Counted from the first letter of the stretch, positions 8,812 through 18,611 are shown. The stretch is DNA of 64,000 nucleotides from Streptomyces sp. NBC_01353 (GCF_036237275.1 NZ_CP108352.1:6882001-6946000); one strand, 5' to 3'. Notes: generated by a model not told the origin, from the letters alone. Program-made: numbers and translations.

Positions 8812-8839
8812 TAAATACGCTCCATGCAATCAATATTGC
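8812..8839 (+). promoter_or_regulatory. Leaderless-type promoter and operator candidate of the GH31 gene
   Basis: TAAATA at 8812-8817 is 6 nt before the ATG at 8824. Immediately after the presumed start point lies the inverted repeat GCAAT-CAAT-ATTGC (8826-8839), inside the first codons. A repressor bound here could block transcription. The stretch is unusually AT-rich for this genome. Confidence 0.4.
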
Positions 8840-11800
8840 GCATGAAAGCTGCACTCTCCGGTGCCGTGCTCGGGCTCCTCGCCGTGCTCGCCGGCCCGGG
8901 CAGCGCCCAGTCCGCCGAACCGTCGCCCACCACCGTCGGCGACGTCACCGGCTTCGCCGCCGACGGAGCCGTCTACCGACTGACCGCCGGTCAGGCACAG
9001 GCCCGCGTCAGCTTCGTCACCGCCGAGACCTTCCGCATCGAACTGGCCCCCGACGGACGGTTCGCCGACCCCACCGGACAGGACATCGTCCTGCCCCAGG
9101 GCCCGCCGCCGACCACCCGCTGGTACGACCGGGGCGACCGCTACGAACTCACCTCCGCGAAGGTGACCCTGCGCGCCTACAAGGCACCGCTCCGCTTCGC
9201 CGCCTTCCGCGCCGACGGCACACCCCTGTGGTCCGAGACCACGGGCCTGACCTGGAGCCAGGACCGCACCACCCAGTCCCTGACCCGGGGCGCCGACGAG
9301 CAGTTCTACGGCGCCGGGATGCAGAACGGCCGCGGCAACACCTCGCACCGCGGCAAGACCGTCGAAGTCGGCGTCGACTACAACTGGAACGACGGCGGAC
9401 ACCCCAACTCCGTCCCGTTCTACCTCTCGTCGGCCGGCTACGGCGTCTACCGCAACACCTACGCCCCCAACACGTACGTGTTCGGTGAGCCCGTCACCAC
9501 CACCGCCCGCGAACAGCGCTTCGACGCCTACTACTTCGCCGGCTCCGGCTCCGACGCCCTCAAGGACGTCATCGGCCAGTACACGAACCTCACCGGCAAG
9601 CCCTTCCTGCCGCCCGTCTACGGCCTGGAGATCGGCGACGCCGACTGCTACCTCCACAACGCCAACCGCGGCGAGCGCCACACCCTCGACGCGCTGAAGG
9701 TCGCCGACGGCTACGTCGCCAACGACATGCCCAACGGCTGGATGCTCGTCAACGACGGCTACGGCTGCGGCTACGAGAACCTCGCCGAGACCGCGACCGG
9801 CCTCCAGCAGCGCAAGATGCAGCTCGGCCTGTGGACCGAGGACGGCATCGACAAGCTCGGCGAGCAGGTGAAGGCAGGCCAGCGGGTCGCCAAGCTCGAC
9901 GTCGCCTGGGTCGGCGAGGGCTACAAGTTCGCCCTCGACGGCTGCAAGGACGCCTACGCCGGCATCGAGGCCCACAGCGACGCCCGCGGCTTCACCTGGG
10001 CCCCCGAGAGCTGGTCCGGCGCCCAGCGCTGCGGCGTCCAGTGGTCCGGCGACCAGTCCGGCACCTGGGAGTACATCCGCTGGCAGATCCCCACCTACGC
10101 CGGCGCCTCCATGTCCGGCCTGGCCTACACCACCGGCGACGTCGACGGCATCTTCGGCGGCAGCGCCAAGACGTACACCCGCGACCTCCAGTGGAAGATG
10201 TTCCTTCCGGTCACCATGACCATGGACGGCTGGGCCGCCAACGACAAGCAGCCCTTCCGCTACGGGGAGCCGTACACCTCGATCAACCGCGACTACCTCA
10301 AGCTCCACGAGTCGCTGCTGCCGTACATCTACTCGCACGCCCACCGGGCCACCACGACCGGTGTCGGCCTGGCCCGGCCCCTCGTCCTCGAGTACCCCGA
10401 CGACCCGAAGGCCGCGAGCGAGACGGCGAAGTACGAGTTCCTGAGCGGCGAGGACTTCCTCGTCGCCCCCGTCTACCAGGACGCCGTCGAGCGCGACGGC
10501 ATCTACCTCCCCAAGGGCACCTGGATCGACTACTGGAGCGGGCGCACCTACGAGGGCCCCGTCACCGTCGACGACTACAGCGCCCCGCTCGACACCCTGC
10601 CCCTGTTCGTACGGGCCGGGGCCACCGTCCCGATGTGGCCCGGCGGCATCCGCTCGTACGCCGACCGCACCGCCGGCTCCCCGCTCGCCTGGGACATCTA
10701 CCCGCAGGGCAGCTCCTCCTTCGAGCTGTACGAGGACGACGGCGTCACCCGCGCCCACCGCACGGGCAAGTACGCCACCCAGACCGCCGAGGTCCGCGCG
10801 CCGCAGCGCGGCGCGGGTGACGTGACCGTACGAATCGGAGCGAGCAAGGGCTCCTTCGCCGGCAAGTCGGCTTCCCGGCCGTACCAGTTCACCGTCCACA
10901 CCGGCGACGCGCCGAGCGAGGTCACGCTCGATGGACGTGAGCTGCCCCGCCTCACCTCCAAGGCCGCCTACGAGGCAGCCGGGCAGGGCTGGTGGTACGA
11001 CCGCGACGACCGCGGGGGAGTGGTGAAGGTCAAGACGGCGGCCCAGCGCACCGACCGGGCCTTCACCCTCGAACTGGAGGACAGCAGCGCGGTCGGCGGA
11101 GCCGTACCGGGCGCCGCCGCCACCGTCGCCGTTCCGGCCGGGCAGGAGCTGGGCGCCGGCGCCCCCGGCACCGTGGCCGTCGACGTCACGGCGGGTACGA
11201 AGGACGCCACCGGGGTCGAGGTCTCTCTGACGGCCCCCGCGGGCTGGCAGGTCACCCCGGCCGCGCCGATCACGCGCGTCCCTGCGGGCACCACGAAGCG
11301 GGTCGAGCTCTCCGTGACCCCGGCCAAGGACGCCAAGCCGGGAGAGGCCACGCTCACCGCGACCGCCCGCCATCGCTCCGCCGGCGAGGACCGCACCGCG
11401 GTCCAGCGCTTCGCCGTCGGAGTGATGCCCGAGCCGCCGTCCGCCGGCGCCTGGGCGAGCGATCTGGTCTGGCTGAAGGCCACCAACGGCTGGGGCCCGC
11501 CCGAACGCGACCGCTCCAACGGCGAGTCGGGCGCGAGCGACGGCCGGCCCCTCACACTGGCCGGCAAGACCTACGAGAAGGGCATCGGCGCCCACGCCGA
11601 CTCCGACATCGAGGTCTACCTCGGCGGCCGGTGCACCGCCTTCACCGCCGAGGTCGGCATCGACGACGAGATCAACGGCTACGGGGAGGTCGCGTTCTCG
11701 GTCGAGGCCGACGGCAAGGTGCTGTGGACCTCACCGAAGCTGACCGGCGCCTCGGCGACCGTGCCGGTCGACGTCGATGTCACCGGCGCCCGTCATGTCC

Positions 11801-11880
11801 GTCTCCGGATCACCGACACCAACGGCTCCAAGAGCGGTGACCACGGGGACTGGGCGGCCGCGCGCTTCGCCTGTGCCTGA
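8824..11880 (+). CDS. Secreted GH31 alpha-glucosidase/xylosidase with NEW3 and NPCBM domains
   Basis: A 1018-residue secreted glycoside hydrolase. Residues 1-31 are a Sec signal peptide (LSGAVLGLLAVLAGPGSAQSA). The GH31 barrel holds the nucleophile Asp359 (KLDVAWVGEG) and the probable acid/base Asp410 (WSGDQSGTWEY). About 770-860 is a NEW3-type beta-sandwich (APAGWQVTP). The last 150 residues are an NPCBM carbohydrate-binding domain (GKTYEKGIGAHADSDIEVYLGG). GH31 enzymes cleave alpha-linked glucose, xylose or related sugars; the exact substrate is not clear. A second in-frame ATG at 8842 would start the signal peptide at MKAALSG. Neither start has a Shine-Dalgarno; the -10 spacing favours 8824. 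It is flanked by strong terminators, so it is a single-gene unit. Confidence 0.9.
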   Translation: MQSILRMKAALSGAVLGLLAVLAGPGSAQSAEPSPTTVGDVTGFAADGAVYRLTAGQAQARVSFVTAETFRIELAPDGRFADPTGQDIVLPQGPPPTTRWYDRGDRYELTSAKVTLRAYKAPLRFAAFRADGTPLWSETTGLTWSQDRTTQSLTRGADEQFYGAGMQNGRGNTSHRGKTVEVGVDYNWNDGGHPNSVPFYLSSAGYGVYRNTYAPNTYVFGEPVTTTAREQRFDAYYFAGSGSDALKDVIGQYTNLTGKPFLPPVYGLEIGDADCYLHNANRGERHTLDALKVADGYVANDMPNGWMLVNDGYGCGYENLAETATGLQQRKMQLGLWTEDGIDKLGEQVKAGQRVAKLDVAWVGEGYKFALDGCKDAYAGIEAHSDARGFTWAPESWSGAQRCGVQWSGDQSGTWEYIRWQIPTYAGASMSGLAYTTGDVDGIFGGSAKTYTRDLQWKMFLPVTMTMDGWAANDKQPFRYGEPYTSINRDYLKLHESLLPYIYSHAHRATTTGVGLARPLVLEYPDDPKAASETAKYEFLSGEDFLVAPVYQDAVERDGIYLPKGTWIDYWSGRTYEGPVTVDDYSAPLDTLPLFVRAGATVPMWPGGIRSYADRTAGSPLAWDIYPQGSSSFELYEDDGVTRAHRTGKYATQTAEVRAPQRGAGDVTVRIGASKGSFAGKSASRPYQFTVHTGDAPSEVTLDGRELPRLTSKAAYEAAGQGWWYDRDDRGGVVKVKTAAQRTDRAFTLELEDSSAVGGAVPGAAATVAVPAGQELGAGAPGTVAVDVTAGTKDATGVEVSLTAPAGWQVTPAAPITRVPAGTTKRVELSVTPAKDAKPGEATLTATARHRSAGEDRTAVQRFAVGVMPEPPSAGAWASDLVWLKATNGWGPPERDRSNGESGASDGRPLTLAGKTYEKGIGAHADSDIEVYLGGRCTAFTAEVGIDDEINGYGEVAFSVEADGKVLWTSPKLTGASATVPVDVDVTGARHVRLRITDTNGSKSGDHGDWAAARFACA

Positions 11881-11887
11881 GTGAGGG

Positions 11888-11919
11888 AGGGGGCCGCGCC
11901 GGAATCGGCGCGGCCCCCT
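11888..11919. terminator. Bidirectional terminator between GH31 and PAC2 genes
   Basis: A perfect 13-bp stem, 11888-11900 with 11907-11919, loop GGAATC, in the 47-bp gap between convergent genes. It can serve both transcripts. Confidence 0.8.
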
Positions 11920-11927
11920 CGTACAGC

Positions 11928-12980
11928 TCACTCCCCGGCGTCGCCCTCGGAGCTCTCGTCCCCGGATCCTTCGGCGCCCTCGGAGGGCGTCTCCGGCTCG
12001 GAGCTCTCCGGAGCCGATTCCGGCGCCGCTTCCGGACCGGGACGCTCCGGCTTCGGTGGCCGTGTCCGGCCGCTGCCGGGGTCCCTCAGATACGAGGTGT
12101 CGCCGCCGTCCGTCGCGAGTCCCGGGCCCGGTCCGGGACCGCCGTCCCGCCGTCGCAGATACCGCTCGAACTCCCGGGCGATCGCCTCGCCCGACGCCTC
12201 CGGCAGCTCCGCGGTGTCCCGCGCCTCCTCCAGCGTCTGGACGTACTCCGCCACTTCGCTGTCCTCGGAGGCCAGTTGGTCCACGCCCAACTGCCAGGCC
12301 CGCGCGTCCTCGGCCAGCTCGCCCAGCGGGATCCGCAGGCCGATCAGATCCTCGAGACGGTTCAGGAGCGCCAGCGTCGCCTTCGGGTTGGGCGGCTGCG
12401 ACACATAGTGCGGCACCGCGGCCCACAGGCTCACCGCGGGCACGCCCGCGTGCGTGCACGCCTCCTGGAGGATGCCGACGATGCCCGTGGGGCCTTCGTA
12501 GCGGGTCTCCTCCAGATCCATCGTGCGCGCCAGATCCGGGTCGGAGGTGACCCCGCTGACCGGCACGGGCCGCGTGTGCGGGGTGTCGCCGAGCAGCGCG
12601 CCCAGGATCACCACCATCTCCACGCCCAGCTCATGGGCGAAGCCCAGGATCTCGTTGCAGAACGAGCGCCAGCGCATCGACGGCTCGATCCCGCGCACCA
12701 GGACCAGGTCGCGCGGCTTGTCGCCGCCGACCCGGACCACGGAGAGCCGCGTCGTCGGCCAGGTGATCTTCCGGACGCCGCCGTCCAGCCACACCGTGGG
12801 CCGGTTGACCTGGAAGTCGTAGTAGTCCTCGGCGTCGAGCGCCGCGAACACCTCGCCCTTCCATTCCCGGTCCAGATGGGCGACCGCGGTGGAGGCGGCG
12901 TCGCCGGCGTCGTTCCAGCCCTCGAACGCGGCCACCATGACCGGGTCGATCAGCTCGGGAACCCCCTCGAGCTCGATCAC
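11928..12980 (-). CDS. PAC2 family protein
   Basis: A 350-residue cytosolic protein of the PAC2 (proteasome assembly chaperone-like) family. Conserved family features are the opening IELEGVPELIDPVMVAAFEGWNDAGDAAS, LVLVRGIEPSMRW and LWAAVPHYVSQPPNPKATLALL. The last 90 residues are a Pro/Ser/Glu/Gly-rich, probably disordered tail. GTG at 12980 is chosen because AAGGAGG lies 7 nt upstream on the minus strand; a start at 13019 would bury that site. The bacterial function is unknown. The Pup-proteasome locus is 20 kb away, so a link to the proteasome is only suggested by the family name. Confidence 0.9.
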   Translation of the reverse strand: MIELEGVPELIDPVMVAAFEGWNDAGDAASTAVAHLDREWKGEVFAALDAEDYYDFQVNRPTVWLDGGVRKITWPTTRLSVVRVGGDKPRDLVLVRGIEPSMRWRSFCNEILGFAHELGVEMVVILGALLGDTPHTRPVPVSGVTSDPDLARTMDLEETRYEGPTGIVGILQEACTHAGVPAVSLWAAVPHYVSQPPNPKATLALLNRLEDLIGLRIPLGELAEDARAWQLGVDQLASEDSEVAEYVQTLEEARDTAELPEASGEAIAREFERYLRRRDGGPGPGPGLATDGGDTSYLRDPGSGRTRPPKPERPGPEAAPESAPESSEPETPSEGAEGSGDESSEGDAGE

Positions 12981-13122
12981 CCAGTGCCTCCTTTTCGAAG
13001 TTCCTGTCGTACGGACCAACCTTACGGCTTTCCCACGGCCCGTCCGCAGCCCTCGTGCACCACCGGGAGCCGAAGCGGCCTTGATCGACTACCCAGGAAC
13101 CCCGCCCGGCACACGGCCCGGC

Positions 13123-14184
13123 TCAGGCCTCCCAGAGGGTGCTCGGCGCCTCCCGCCGTACGACCGGCGCGATCTCCTCGGCGAAGCGACGCAGCGTCTC
13201 GATCTGCTCGGGGGTCGACAGGCCGAAGCCGTCGACCGTGACCGACTGCAGGTCGTGGCCGTAGACCCGGTGCCAGCCGAGGATCTTGTCGATGATCTGC
13301 TGCGGCGATCCGATCAGCTGCGGGCCGTCCGCGATCGCGTCCTCGATCGTCCGGAACGGGGTGTTGTAGCCGGCCTTCCCCTCGAGATGTGGCTTGAAGT
13401 TCTGCCGCACCCGCGCCTCGTACAGCTCCTTGTACCGCGAAACAGCCTGCTCTGCCGTGTCGGCGATCAGCAGGCCGCCCGAACCCGCCGCCACGCGCGC
13501 GTGGGCCGGGTCGTGGCCGTACTCCTCGAACTTCTCGCGGTAGTGGGCGATCAGCTTCGCGTACGCCTCACGCGGCTGGATCGCGTTGGCCGTGAACAGC
13601 GGATCGCCGTGCCTGGCCGCGAGTTCGGGGGAGTTGAGACTGGTGGCCGAGCCGTGCCAGACGCGAGGGACTCCGGCGTACGGCCGCGGGACGGTGGTCA
13701 CGCCCTTCAGCGGAGACCTGAACTCGCCCTCCCAGTCCACGCCTTCCTCGCTCCACAGCCGGCGCAGCAGCTCGTACTTCTCCCTCTGCAGATCCCATTG
13801 CCGCTCCTCGTCCAGGCCGAAGAGGTCGAAATGGCCGGCCTCCGCGCCCTTGCCGATGACCAACTCGACCCGGCCCCGGGAGATCTGGTCGAGCGTGGCG
13901 TAGTCCTCGGCGACCCTGACCGGGTCGAGGATCGCGACGACGGTGACGCCGGTCAGCAGCCTGATACGGGAGGTACGGGCGGCCAGCGCGCCGAGCAGCA
14001 CCGTGGGGGCGGAGGAGAGGAACGCCCCCGCGTGCCGTTCGCCCAGCGCGTAGGCGTCGAAGCCGAGCCGCTCGGCGGCCTCGCCGACCGCGAGGACCTC
14101 CTCCAGCCGGTCGGCGGCGGACAGGAGTTCGCCGGTGAGGGGGTGCGGGGCGTGGCCGATGATGGAGAGCACCTGAAACTTCAT
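13123..14184 (-). CDS. LLM-class flavin-dependent oxidoreductase
   Basis: A 353-residue luciferase-like monooxygenase-type protein with the conserved ERHAGAFLSSAPTVLLGALAARTSRIRLLTGVTV segment split across the first barrel strands, and RVELVIGKGAEAGHFDLFGL. It belongs to a flavin-dependent LLM subgroup distinct from the F420-type protein at 2.0-3.1 kb. ATG at 14184 is at the family N-terminus (MKFQVLSIIGHAPHP). It lies 142 bp upstream of the PAC2 start on the same strand, with no clear terminator between them. Substrate unknown. Confidence 0.85.
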   Translation of the reverse strand: MKFQVLSIIGHAPHPLTGELLSAADRLEEVLAVGEAAERLGFDAYALGERHAGAFLSSAPTVLLGALAARTSRIRLLTGVTVVAILDPVRVAEDYATLDQISRGRVELVIGKGAEAGHFDLFGLDEERQWDLQREKYELLRRLWSEEGVDWEGEFRSPLKGVTTVPRPYAGVPRVWHGSATSLNSPELAARHGDPLFTANAIQPREAYAKLIAHYREKFEEYGHDPAHARVAAGSGGLLIADTAEQAVSRYKELYEARVRQNFKPHLEGKAGYNTPFRTIEDAIADGPQLIGSPQQIIDKILGWHRVYGHDLQSVTVDGFGLSTPEQIETLRRFAEEIAPVVRREAPSTLWEA

Positions 14185-14250
14185 GCCGGTAACTCTTCCC
14201 GCCCGGTGTTGCGACGGTATGGCCGCCGTGTGGCACGGTTCCGGGCACGC

Positions 14251-14285
14251 GTAAGGGGCGGCCTCTCATGGAGGCCGCCCCTTAC
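14251..14285 (-). terminator. Terminator of the gylR-glpFKD region
   Basis: A perfect 15-bp stem, 14251-14265 with 14271-14285, loop TCATG. It lies 7 bp past the glpD stop codon. Confidence 0.8.
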
Positions 14286-14291
14286 AAGGCG

Positions 14292-15896
14292 CTACTTGCC
14301 GAGCATGTCCTCGACCTTGCCGCGGATCTCGTCCGTCGCCAGACCGCGGATCGTCAGCGTCGTACGGCGGCGCAGCACGTCGTCCGCCGTCTCGGCCCAC
14401 TCGTGGTCACGGGCGTAGGCGACCTGCGCCCAGATCTCCGGCGCGTCCGGGTGGATGCGCTCGCCGAGCTCGGGGTTCTCGTTCGCCATCCGGGCGATGT
14501 CGAAGGAGAGCGAACCGTAGTGCGTCGCCAGGTGCTTGGCGGTGTCGGCGGCCATCCGCGGGCCGGGGGCCGGACCGTCGACGAGCAGCCGGTGCGCGAC
14601 CGCGTTCGGGTTGGCGATACCGGGCAGCGGGAGCCGCTTCGGCAGCGTCGACACCGACTCGTAGTCCTCGCCCAGGGGGTGGCCCGGCAGGGACTCCAGC
14701 TTCTTCATCACCGTACGGCCGATGTGCCGGAAGGTCGTCCACTTGCCGCCGGCCACCGACAGCATCCCGCCACGGCCCTCGGTGACGACCGTCTCGCGCT
14801 TGGCCTTGGAGGTGTTGCCGGGGCCGCCCGGGAGCACCCGCAGACCCGCGAAGGCGTAGGTGATCAGATCGCGCGACAGCTGCTGGTCGCGGATGGAGAA
14901 GGCGGCCTCGTCCAGGATCTGGGCGGTGTCCTTCTCGGTGACCTCGACCTTGCCGGGGTCGCCCTCGTACTCCTCGTCGGTCGTACCGAGCAGCAGCATG
15001 TCCTCCCAGGGGAGGGCGAAGGTGATGCGGTACTTGTCTATCGGGGTCGCCAGCGCGGCCTTCCACGGCGAGGTCCGCTTCAGGACCAGGTGCGCGCCCT
15101 TGGAGAGACGGATGGAGGGGGCCGCGTTCGGGTCCTCCATCTTGCGCAGGTGGTCGACCCAGGGGCCGGTCGCGTTCAGCACCAGGCGGGCCGAGACACC
15201 GAACTCGTCGCCGCTGGTGCGGTCCTTCAGCTCCGCGCCCGTGACCCGGCCGCGGGTGAAGCGCAGCCCGGTGACCTCGGCGTGGTTGAGCACCGTGGCA
15301 CCGGCGTCGACGGCCGCGCGGACCGTCATCAGCGCCATGCGGGCGTCGTTCATCTGGTCGTCGCCGTACACGGCCACGGCCTTCAGGTTGTCCGTGCGCA
15401 GCTCCGGCACGTCCTGCGCAGCCTTCGCCGGGCTGAGCAGGTGCCCGACACCGTCACCGAACGCCGACAGGGCGGAGTACGCGAAGACACCGGCGCCGAG
15501 CTTGGCCGCGCCGTGCGGGCCGCCCTTGTAGACGGGCAGGTAGAAGGTGAGGGGGTTGGCGAGGTGCGGTGCCACCTGACGCGAGACCGCACGCCGCTCG
15601 AAGTGGTTCTCCGCCACCAGCTTCACCGCGCCGGTCTGCAGGTAGCGCAGACCGCCGTGGAGAAGCTTGGAGGAGGCGGAGGAGGTGGCGCCGGCGAAGT
15701 CGCCGGCGTCCACCAGGGCCACCCGCAGGCCCGACTGCGCGGCGTGCCAGGCGGTGGAGATGCCCAGGATGCCGCCGCCGATGACCAGGAGGTCGTACGT
15801 CGCCTTGGAAAGCTGCTCCCGGGTCTCGGCGCGGCTCGGCAGGGAACCGGCAGCCGGTCGCGTCCCAAGGGCAGGGACGCTCTGCAGGGTGGTCAT
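14292..15896 (-). CDS. glpD: Glycerol-3-phosphate dehydrogenase GlpD
   Basis: A 534-residue FAD-dependent, membrane-associated dehydrogenase that oxidises glycerol 3-phosphate to dihydroxyacetone phosphate and feeds electrons to the quinone pool. The FAD Rossmann motif is LLVIGGGILGISTAWHAAQSG at about 36-56, followed by SSASSKLLHGGLRYL and the conserved NATGPWVDHLRK. The C-terminal 130 residues form the GlpD cap domain. It is the last gene of the glpFKD operon, 6 bp downstream of glpK's stop, and is closed by a strong hairpin. Equivalent to gylB of the S. coelicolor gyl operon. Confidence 0.96.
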   Translation of the reverse strand: MTTLQSVPALGTRPAAGSLPSRAETREQLSKATYDLLVIGGGILGISTAWHAAQSGLRVALVDAGDFAGATSSASSKLLHGGLRYLQTGAVKLVAENHFERRAVSRQVAPHLANPLTFYLPVYKGGPHGAAKLGAGVFAYSALSAFGDGVGHLLSPAKAAQDVPELRTDNLKAVAVYGDDQMNDARMALMTVRAAVDAGATVLNHAEVTGLRFTRGRVTGAELKDRTSGDEFGVSARLVLNATGPWVDHLRKMEDPNAAPSIRLSKGAHLVLKRTSPWKAALATPIDKYRITFALPWEDMLLLGTTDEEYEGDPGKVEVTEKDTAQILDEAAFSIRDQQLSRDLITYAFAGLRVLPGGPGNTSKAKRETVVTEGRGGMLSVAGGKWTTFRHIGRTVMKKLESLPGHPLGEDYESVSTLPKRLPLPGIANPNAVAHRLLVDGPAPGPRMAADTAKHLATHYGSLSFDIARMANENPELGERIHPDAPEIWAQVAYARDHEWAETADDVLRRRTTLTIRGLATDEIRGKVEDMLGK

Positions 15897-15902
15897 GTCG
15901 AT

Positions 15903-17429
15903 CTACTCCTCGTCCTCGATCCAGCCCATGGTCCGCTCGACGGCCTTGAGCCAGCTCTTGTACTCGCTGTCACGCCTGTCGGCGTCCATGCGAGGGGTCC
16001 ATTCCGCCGCGCGGCGCCAGTTGGCGCGCAGGGCGTCGGTGTCCGGCCAGAAGCCGACGGCCAGGCCGGCGGCGTAGGCGGCACCGAGGCAGGTGGTCTC
16101 GGCGACCATCGGGCGCACGACCGGCGCGTCGAGGAAGTCCGAGAGGGTCTGCATCAGCAGGTTGTTGGAGGTCATGCCGCCGTCGACCTTGAGCGCGGTC
16201 AGCTCGACGCCGGAGTCCTTCGTCATGGCGTCGGTGATCTCGCGGGTCTGCCAGGCGGTGGCCTCCAGGACGGCGCGGGCGATGTGCGCCTTGGTGACGT
16301 ACCGGGTGAGGCCGGCGATCACACCGCGGGCGTCGGAGCGCCAGTACGGGGCGAACAGGCCGGAGAAGGCCGGCACGAAGTAGGCGCCGCCGTTGTCCTC
16401 GACCGAGGACGCGAGGGTCTCGATCTCGGCGGCGGACTTGATCAGACCCATCTGGTCGCGCATCCACTGCACCAGCGAACCGGTGACGGCGATCGAGCCC
16501 TCCAGGGCGTAGACCGGCTTCTGGTCGCCGATCTGGTAGCCGACGGTGGTCAGCAGGCCGCTGTAGGAGTTGATGATCTTGTCGCTGGTGTTCATCAGCA
16601 TGAAGGTGCCGGTGCCGTACGTGGACTTGGCCTCGCCCTCGGCGAAACACGTCTGGCCGAACAGGGCGGCCTGCTGGTCGCCGAGCGCGGAGGCGACAGG
16701 GACGCCGTCCAGGACGCCGCCCTTGACGGTGCCGTACACCTCGGCGGAGGAGCGGATCTCCGGAAGCACGGCGTCCGGGATCTCCATGGACTGCAGGATC
16801 TTGTCGTCCCAGGCCATGGTGTGCAGGTTCATCAGCATGGTGCGCGACGCGTTGGTGACGTCGGTGACGTGGTGACCGCCCTCGACACCGCCGGTGAGGT
16901 TCCAGATGACCCAGGAGTCCATCGTGCCGAAGAGGATGTCGCCGCGCTCGGCGCGCTCACGCAGGCCATCGACGTTGTCGAGCAGCCAGCGGACCTTCGG
17001 GCCGGAGAAGTACGAGGCCAGGGGCAGACCGGTCTCGCGGCGGAAGCGGTCCTGACCGACGTTGCGGCCGAGCTCCTTGCAGAGGGCGTCGGTGCGGGTG
17101 TCCTGCCAGACGAGGGCGTTGTGGACGGGCTCACCGGTGTTCTTGTCCCAGAGCAGCGTGGTCTCGCGCTGGTTGGTGATGCCGATGGCCTTGACGTCGG
17201 CGGAGGTGATGCCGGCCTTGGCGATGGCGCCCGCCACGACCTCCTGGACGTTGGTCCAGATCTCGGCGGCGTCGTGCTCGACCCAGCCCGGCTTCGGGAA
17301 GATCTGCTCGTGCTCCTTCTGGTCGACCGAGACGATCCGGCCGTCCTTGTCGAAGACGATGCAGCGGGAGGAGGTGGTGCCCTGGTCGATGGCGGCGATG
17401 AACGGGCCGGCGGTGTGTGCGTCGGTCAC
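15903..17429 (-). CDS. glpK: Glycerol kinase GlpK
   Basis: A 508-residue FGGY-family kinase that phosphorylates glycerol to glycerol 3-phosphate with ATP. Motifs: [18 protein letters not shown] near the N-terminus (phosphate-binding), [13 protein letters not shown], and the FGGY signature regions near [17 protein letters not shown] at 17429 is preferred: TTGGAG is 6-7 nt upstream on the minus strand, and the earlier in-frame ATG at 17537 lies inside glpF. It follows glpF by 35 bp and precedes glpD by 6 bp, so the three genes form one operon. Equivalent to gylA. Confidence 0.96.
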   Translation of the reverse strand: MTDAHTAGPFIAAIDQGTTSSRCIVFDKDGRIVSVDQKEHEQIFPKPGWVEHDAAEIWTNVQEVVAGAIAKAGITSADVKAIGITNQRETTLLWDKNTGEPVHNALVWQDTRTDALCKELGRNVGQDRFRRETGLPLASYFSGPKVRWLLDNVDGLRERAERGDILFGTMDSWVIWNLTGGVEGGHHVTDVTNASRTMLMNLHTMAWDDKILQSMEIPDAVLPEIRSSAEVYGTVKGGVLDGVPVASALGDQQAALFGQTCFAEGEAKSTYGTGTFMLMNTSDKIINSYSGLLTTVGYQIGDQKPVYALEGSIAVTGSLVQWMRDQMGLIKSAAEIETLASSVEDNGGAYFVPAFSGLFAPYWRSDARGVIAGLTRYVTKAHIARAVLEATAWQTREITDAMTKDSGVELTALKVDGGMTSNNLLMQTLSDFLDAPVVRPMVAETTCLGAAYAAGLAVGFWPDTDALRANWRRAAEWTPRMDADRRDSEYKSWLKAVERTMGWIEDEE

Positions 17430-17464
17430 GGTGTGCTCCAAGGAGGTCTGGGTGGAAGGACGTC

Positions 17465-18253
17465 TCAGGCGAACGCGATGTTGTAGATACCCGCGGCGAT
17501 GGCGCCACCCACCAGGGGGCCGACGACCGGGATCCATGCGTAGCCCCAGTCGGAGCCACCCTTGTTCGGCAGCGGGAGCAGGGCGTGCACGATGCGCGGG
17601 CCGAGGTCACGTGCCGGGTTGATGGCGTAACCCGTCGGGCCGCCGAGCGAGAGCCCGATGGAGACCACGACGAACGCGGTGATCAGGGCGCCGAGGACGC
17701 CGAGGCCCTTGCCGCTGTCGTTGAGGCCCTGGGTGAGCACCGCGAGGACCAGCACGACCGTGCCGATGATCTCGGTGGCCAGGTTCTGCCAGACGACCCG
17801 GACCTCGGGCCCGGTGGAGAAGACACCGAGCACCGGACCGGCGTTCGGCGCGGTCTTCTGGTCGACCATGCCCTCCTCGTGCGGCGGCGCGGAGATGATC
17901 TCCTGGTCCGTGAGGTGGGCGTGGAACTGTCCGTAGTACGCGACCCACACCAGGAACGCGCCGAGCATGGCACCGACCATCTGGCCGGCGAAGTAGACCG
18001 GAACGTTGTTCCAGTCCCCGTCCTTGATCGCGATGCCGACCGTGACGGCCGGGTTCAGGTGGGCGCCCGAGAGGGTACCCGTCATGTACACGGCGGTCAT
18101 GACCGCGAAGCCCCATCCGAACGTGATGGCGAGCCATCCGGCGTTCTGAGCCTTCGATCGCTTGAGCACCACGGCGGCGACGACGCCGCCGCCGAGCAGA
18201 ATGAGTACGGCGGTACCAATGACCTCGCCGATGAAGATGTCGGAGCTGGACAC
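17465..18253 (-). CDS. glpF: Glycerol uptake facilitator (MIP family aquaglyceroporin)
   Basis: A 262-residue six-helix membrane channel that lets glycerol diffuse into the cell. Both half-helix NPA boxes are present: [12 protein letters not shown] (67-69) and [13 protein letters not shown] (212-214). Asp following the second NPA-Arg is typical of glycerol facilitators rather than water channels. GTG at 18253 has AAAGGAG 8 nt upstream. It is the first gene of the glpFKD operon, with a 358-bp leader that holds a GylR-type operator and a -10 box. Equivalent to gylC of Streptomyces. Confidence 0.94.
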   Translation of the reverse strand: MSSSDIFIGEVIGTAVLILLGGGVVAAVVLKRSKAQNAGWLAITFGWGFAVMTAVYMTGTLSGAHLNPAVTVGIAIKDGDWNNVPVYFAGQMVGAMLGAFLVWVAYYGQFHAHLTDQEIISAPPHEEGMVDQKTAPNAGPVLGVFSTGPEVRVVWQNLATEIIGTVVLVLAVLTQGLNDSGKGLGVLGALITAFVVVSIGLSLGGPTGYAINPARDLGPRIVHALLPLPNKGGSDWGYAWIPVVGPLVGGAIAAGIYNIAFA

Positions 18254-18378
18254 CCGCGACTCCTTTGTCCTTCGTCCAGGGGAAGGCGAACCCCGGGTCC
18301 CTCCGGTGGTCCGCGCCCTCGTATGAGGGCGTTGCCGGCCCTTGGCACTGCCACACTCTAGCGCGTATTGCCGGTAGG

Positions 18379-18396
18379 TGTTCGGCAATGCCGACC
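18379..18396. promoter_or_regulatory. GylR operator candidate upstream of glpF
   Basis: TGTTCGGCAATGCCGACC contains TCGGCA-A-TGCCGA, a perfect 6+6 inverted repeat. It lies where the -35 of the glpF promoter (-10 TAGAGT at 18360-18355, minus strand) should be. The same core, TGTTCGGCAATGC, recurs upstream of gylR at 19467. An isolated half site (ATTGCCGG) lies at 18367-18374. Confidence 0.65.
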
Positions 18397-18510
18397 GATG
18401 AACGGAAGTTTTGCCCTCTCGTCAACAGCCCGTCAAGGGTTCGGTGGTCGAATGCTTCCCGCATGACCCGATCGTTACCGACGGGTTGCCGGGGAATGGA
18501 CGCGGACACG

Positions 18511-18546
18511 CGACGGCCCGGCCGCCATCAGGCGCCGGGCCGGTCG
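18511..18546 (-). terminator. Hairpin downstream of gylR
   Basis: The left arm (18511-18522) pairs with 18534-18546 with one bulged base. It sits about 65 bp beyond the gylR stop, between gylR and glpF, and may end or attenuate read-through. Confidence 0.45.
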
Positions 18547-18611
18547 TCGTATGCGGGGCAGGGCCCCGTGGGTGGGCTGGGTGTGGCCCTGGAAGCGCGC
18601 CGCGCCAGGCG

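Larger units (their letters stand above)
18254..18611 (-). promoter_or_regulatory. Intergenic region between gylR and glpF
   Basis: This 358-bp gene-free stretch holds a gylR terminator-like hairpin (18511-18546), an operator-like palindrome (18379-18396) and a -10 box TAGAGT read on the minus strand at 18360-18355. The remaining roughly 100 nt between the -10 and glpF would be a long 5' untranslated leader; I see no known riboswitch in it. Confidence 0.6.

Noticed and set aside
8830-11595. A 921-codon reading on the minus strand opposite the GH31 gene, and similar very long antisense frames opposite metH (20264-23227), glpD/glpK (14268-17486) and helY (50351-52648)
   Set aside because: They are products of GC-rich codon bias in the true genes, are rich in Ala, Gly, Arg and Val with no domains, and lack ribosome sites.
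12981-13122. A terminator or gene between the LLM oxidoreductase and PAC2
   Set aside because: No clean hairpin or open frame with codon bias was visible.
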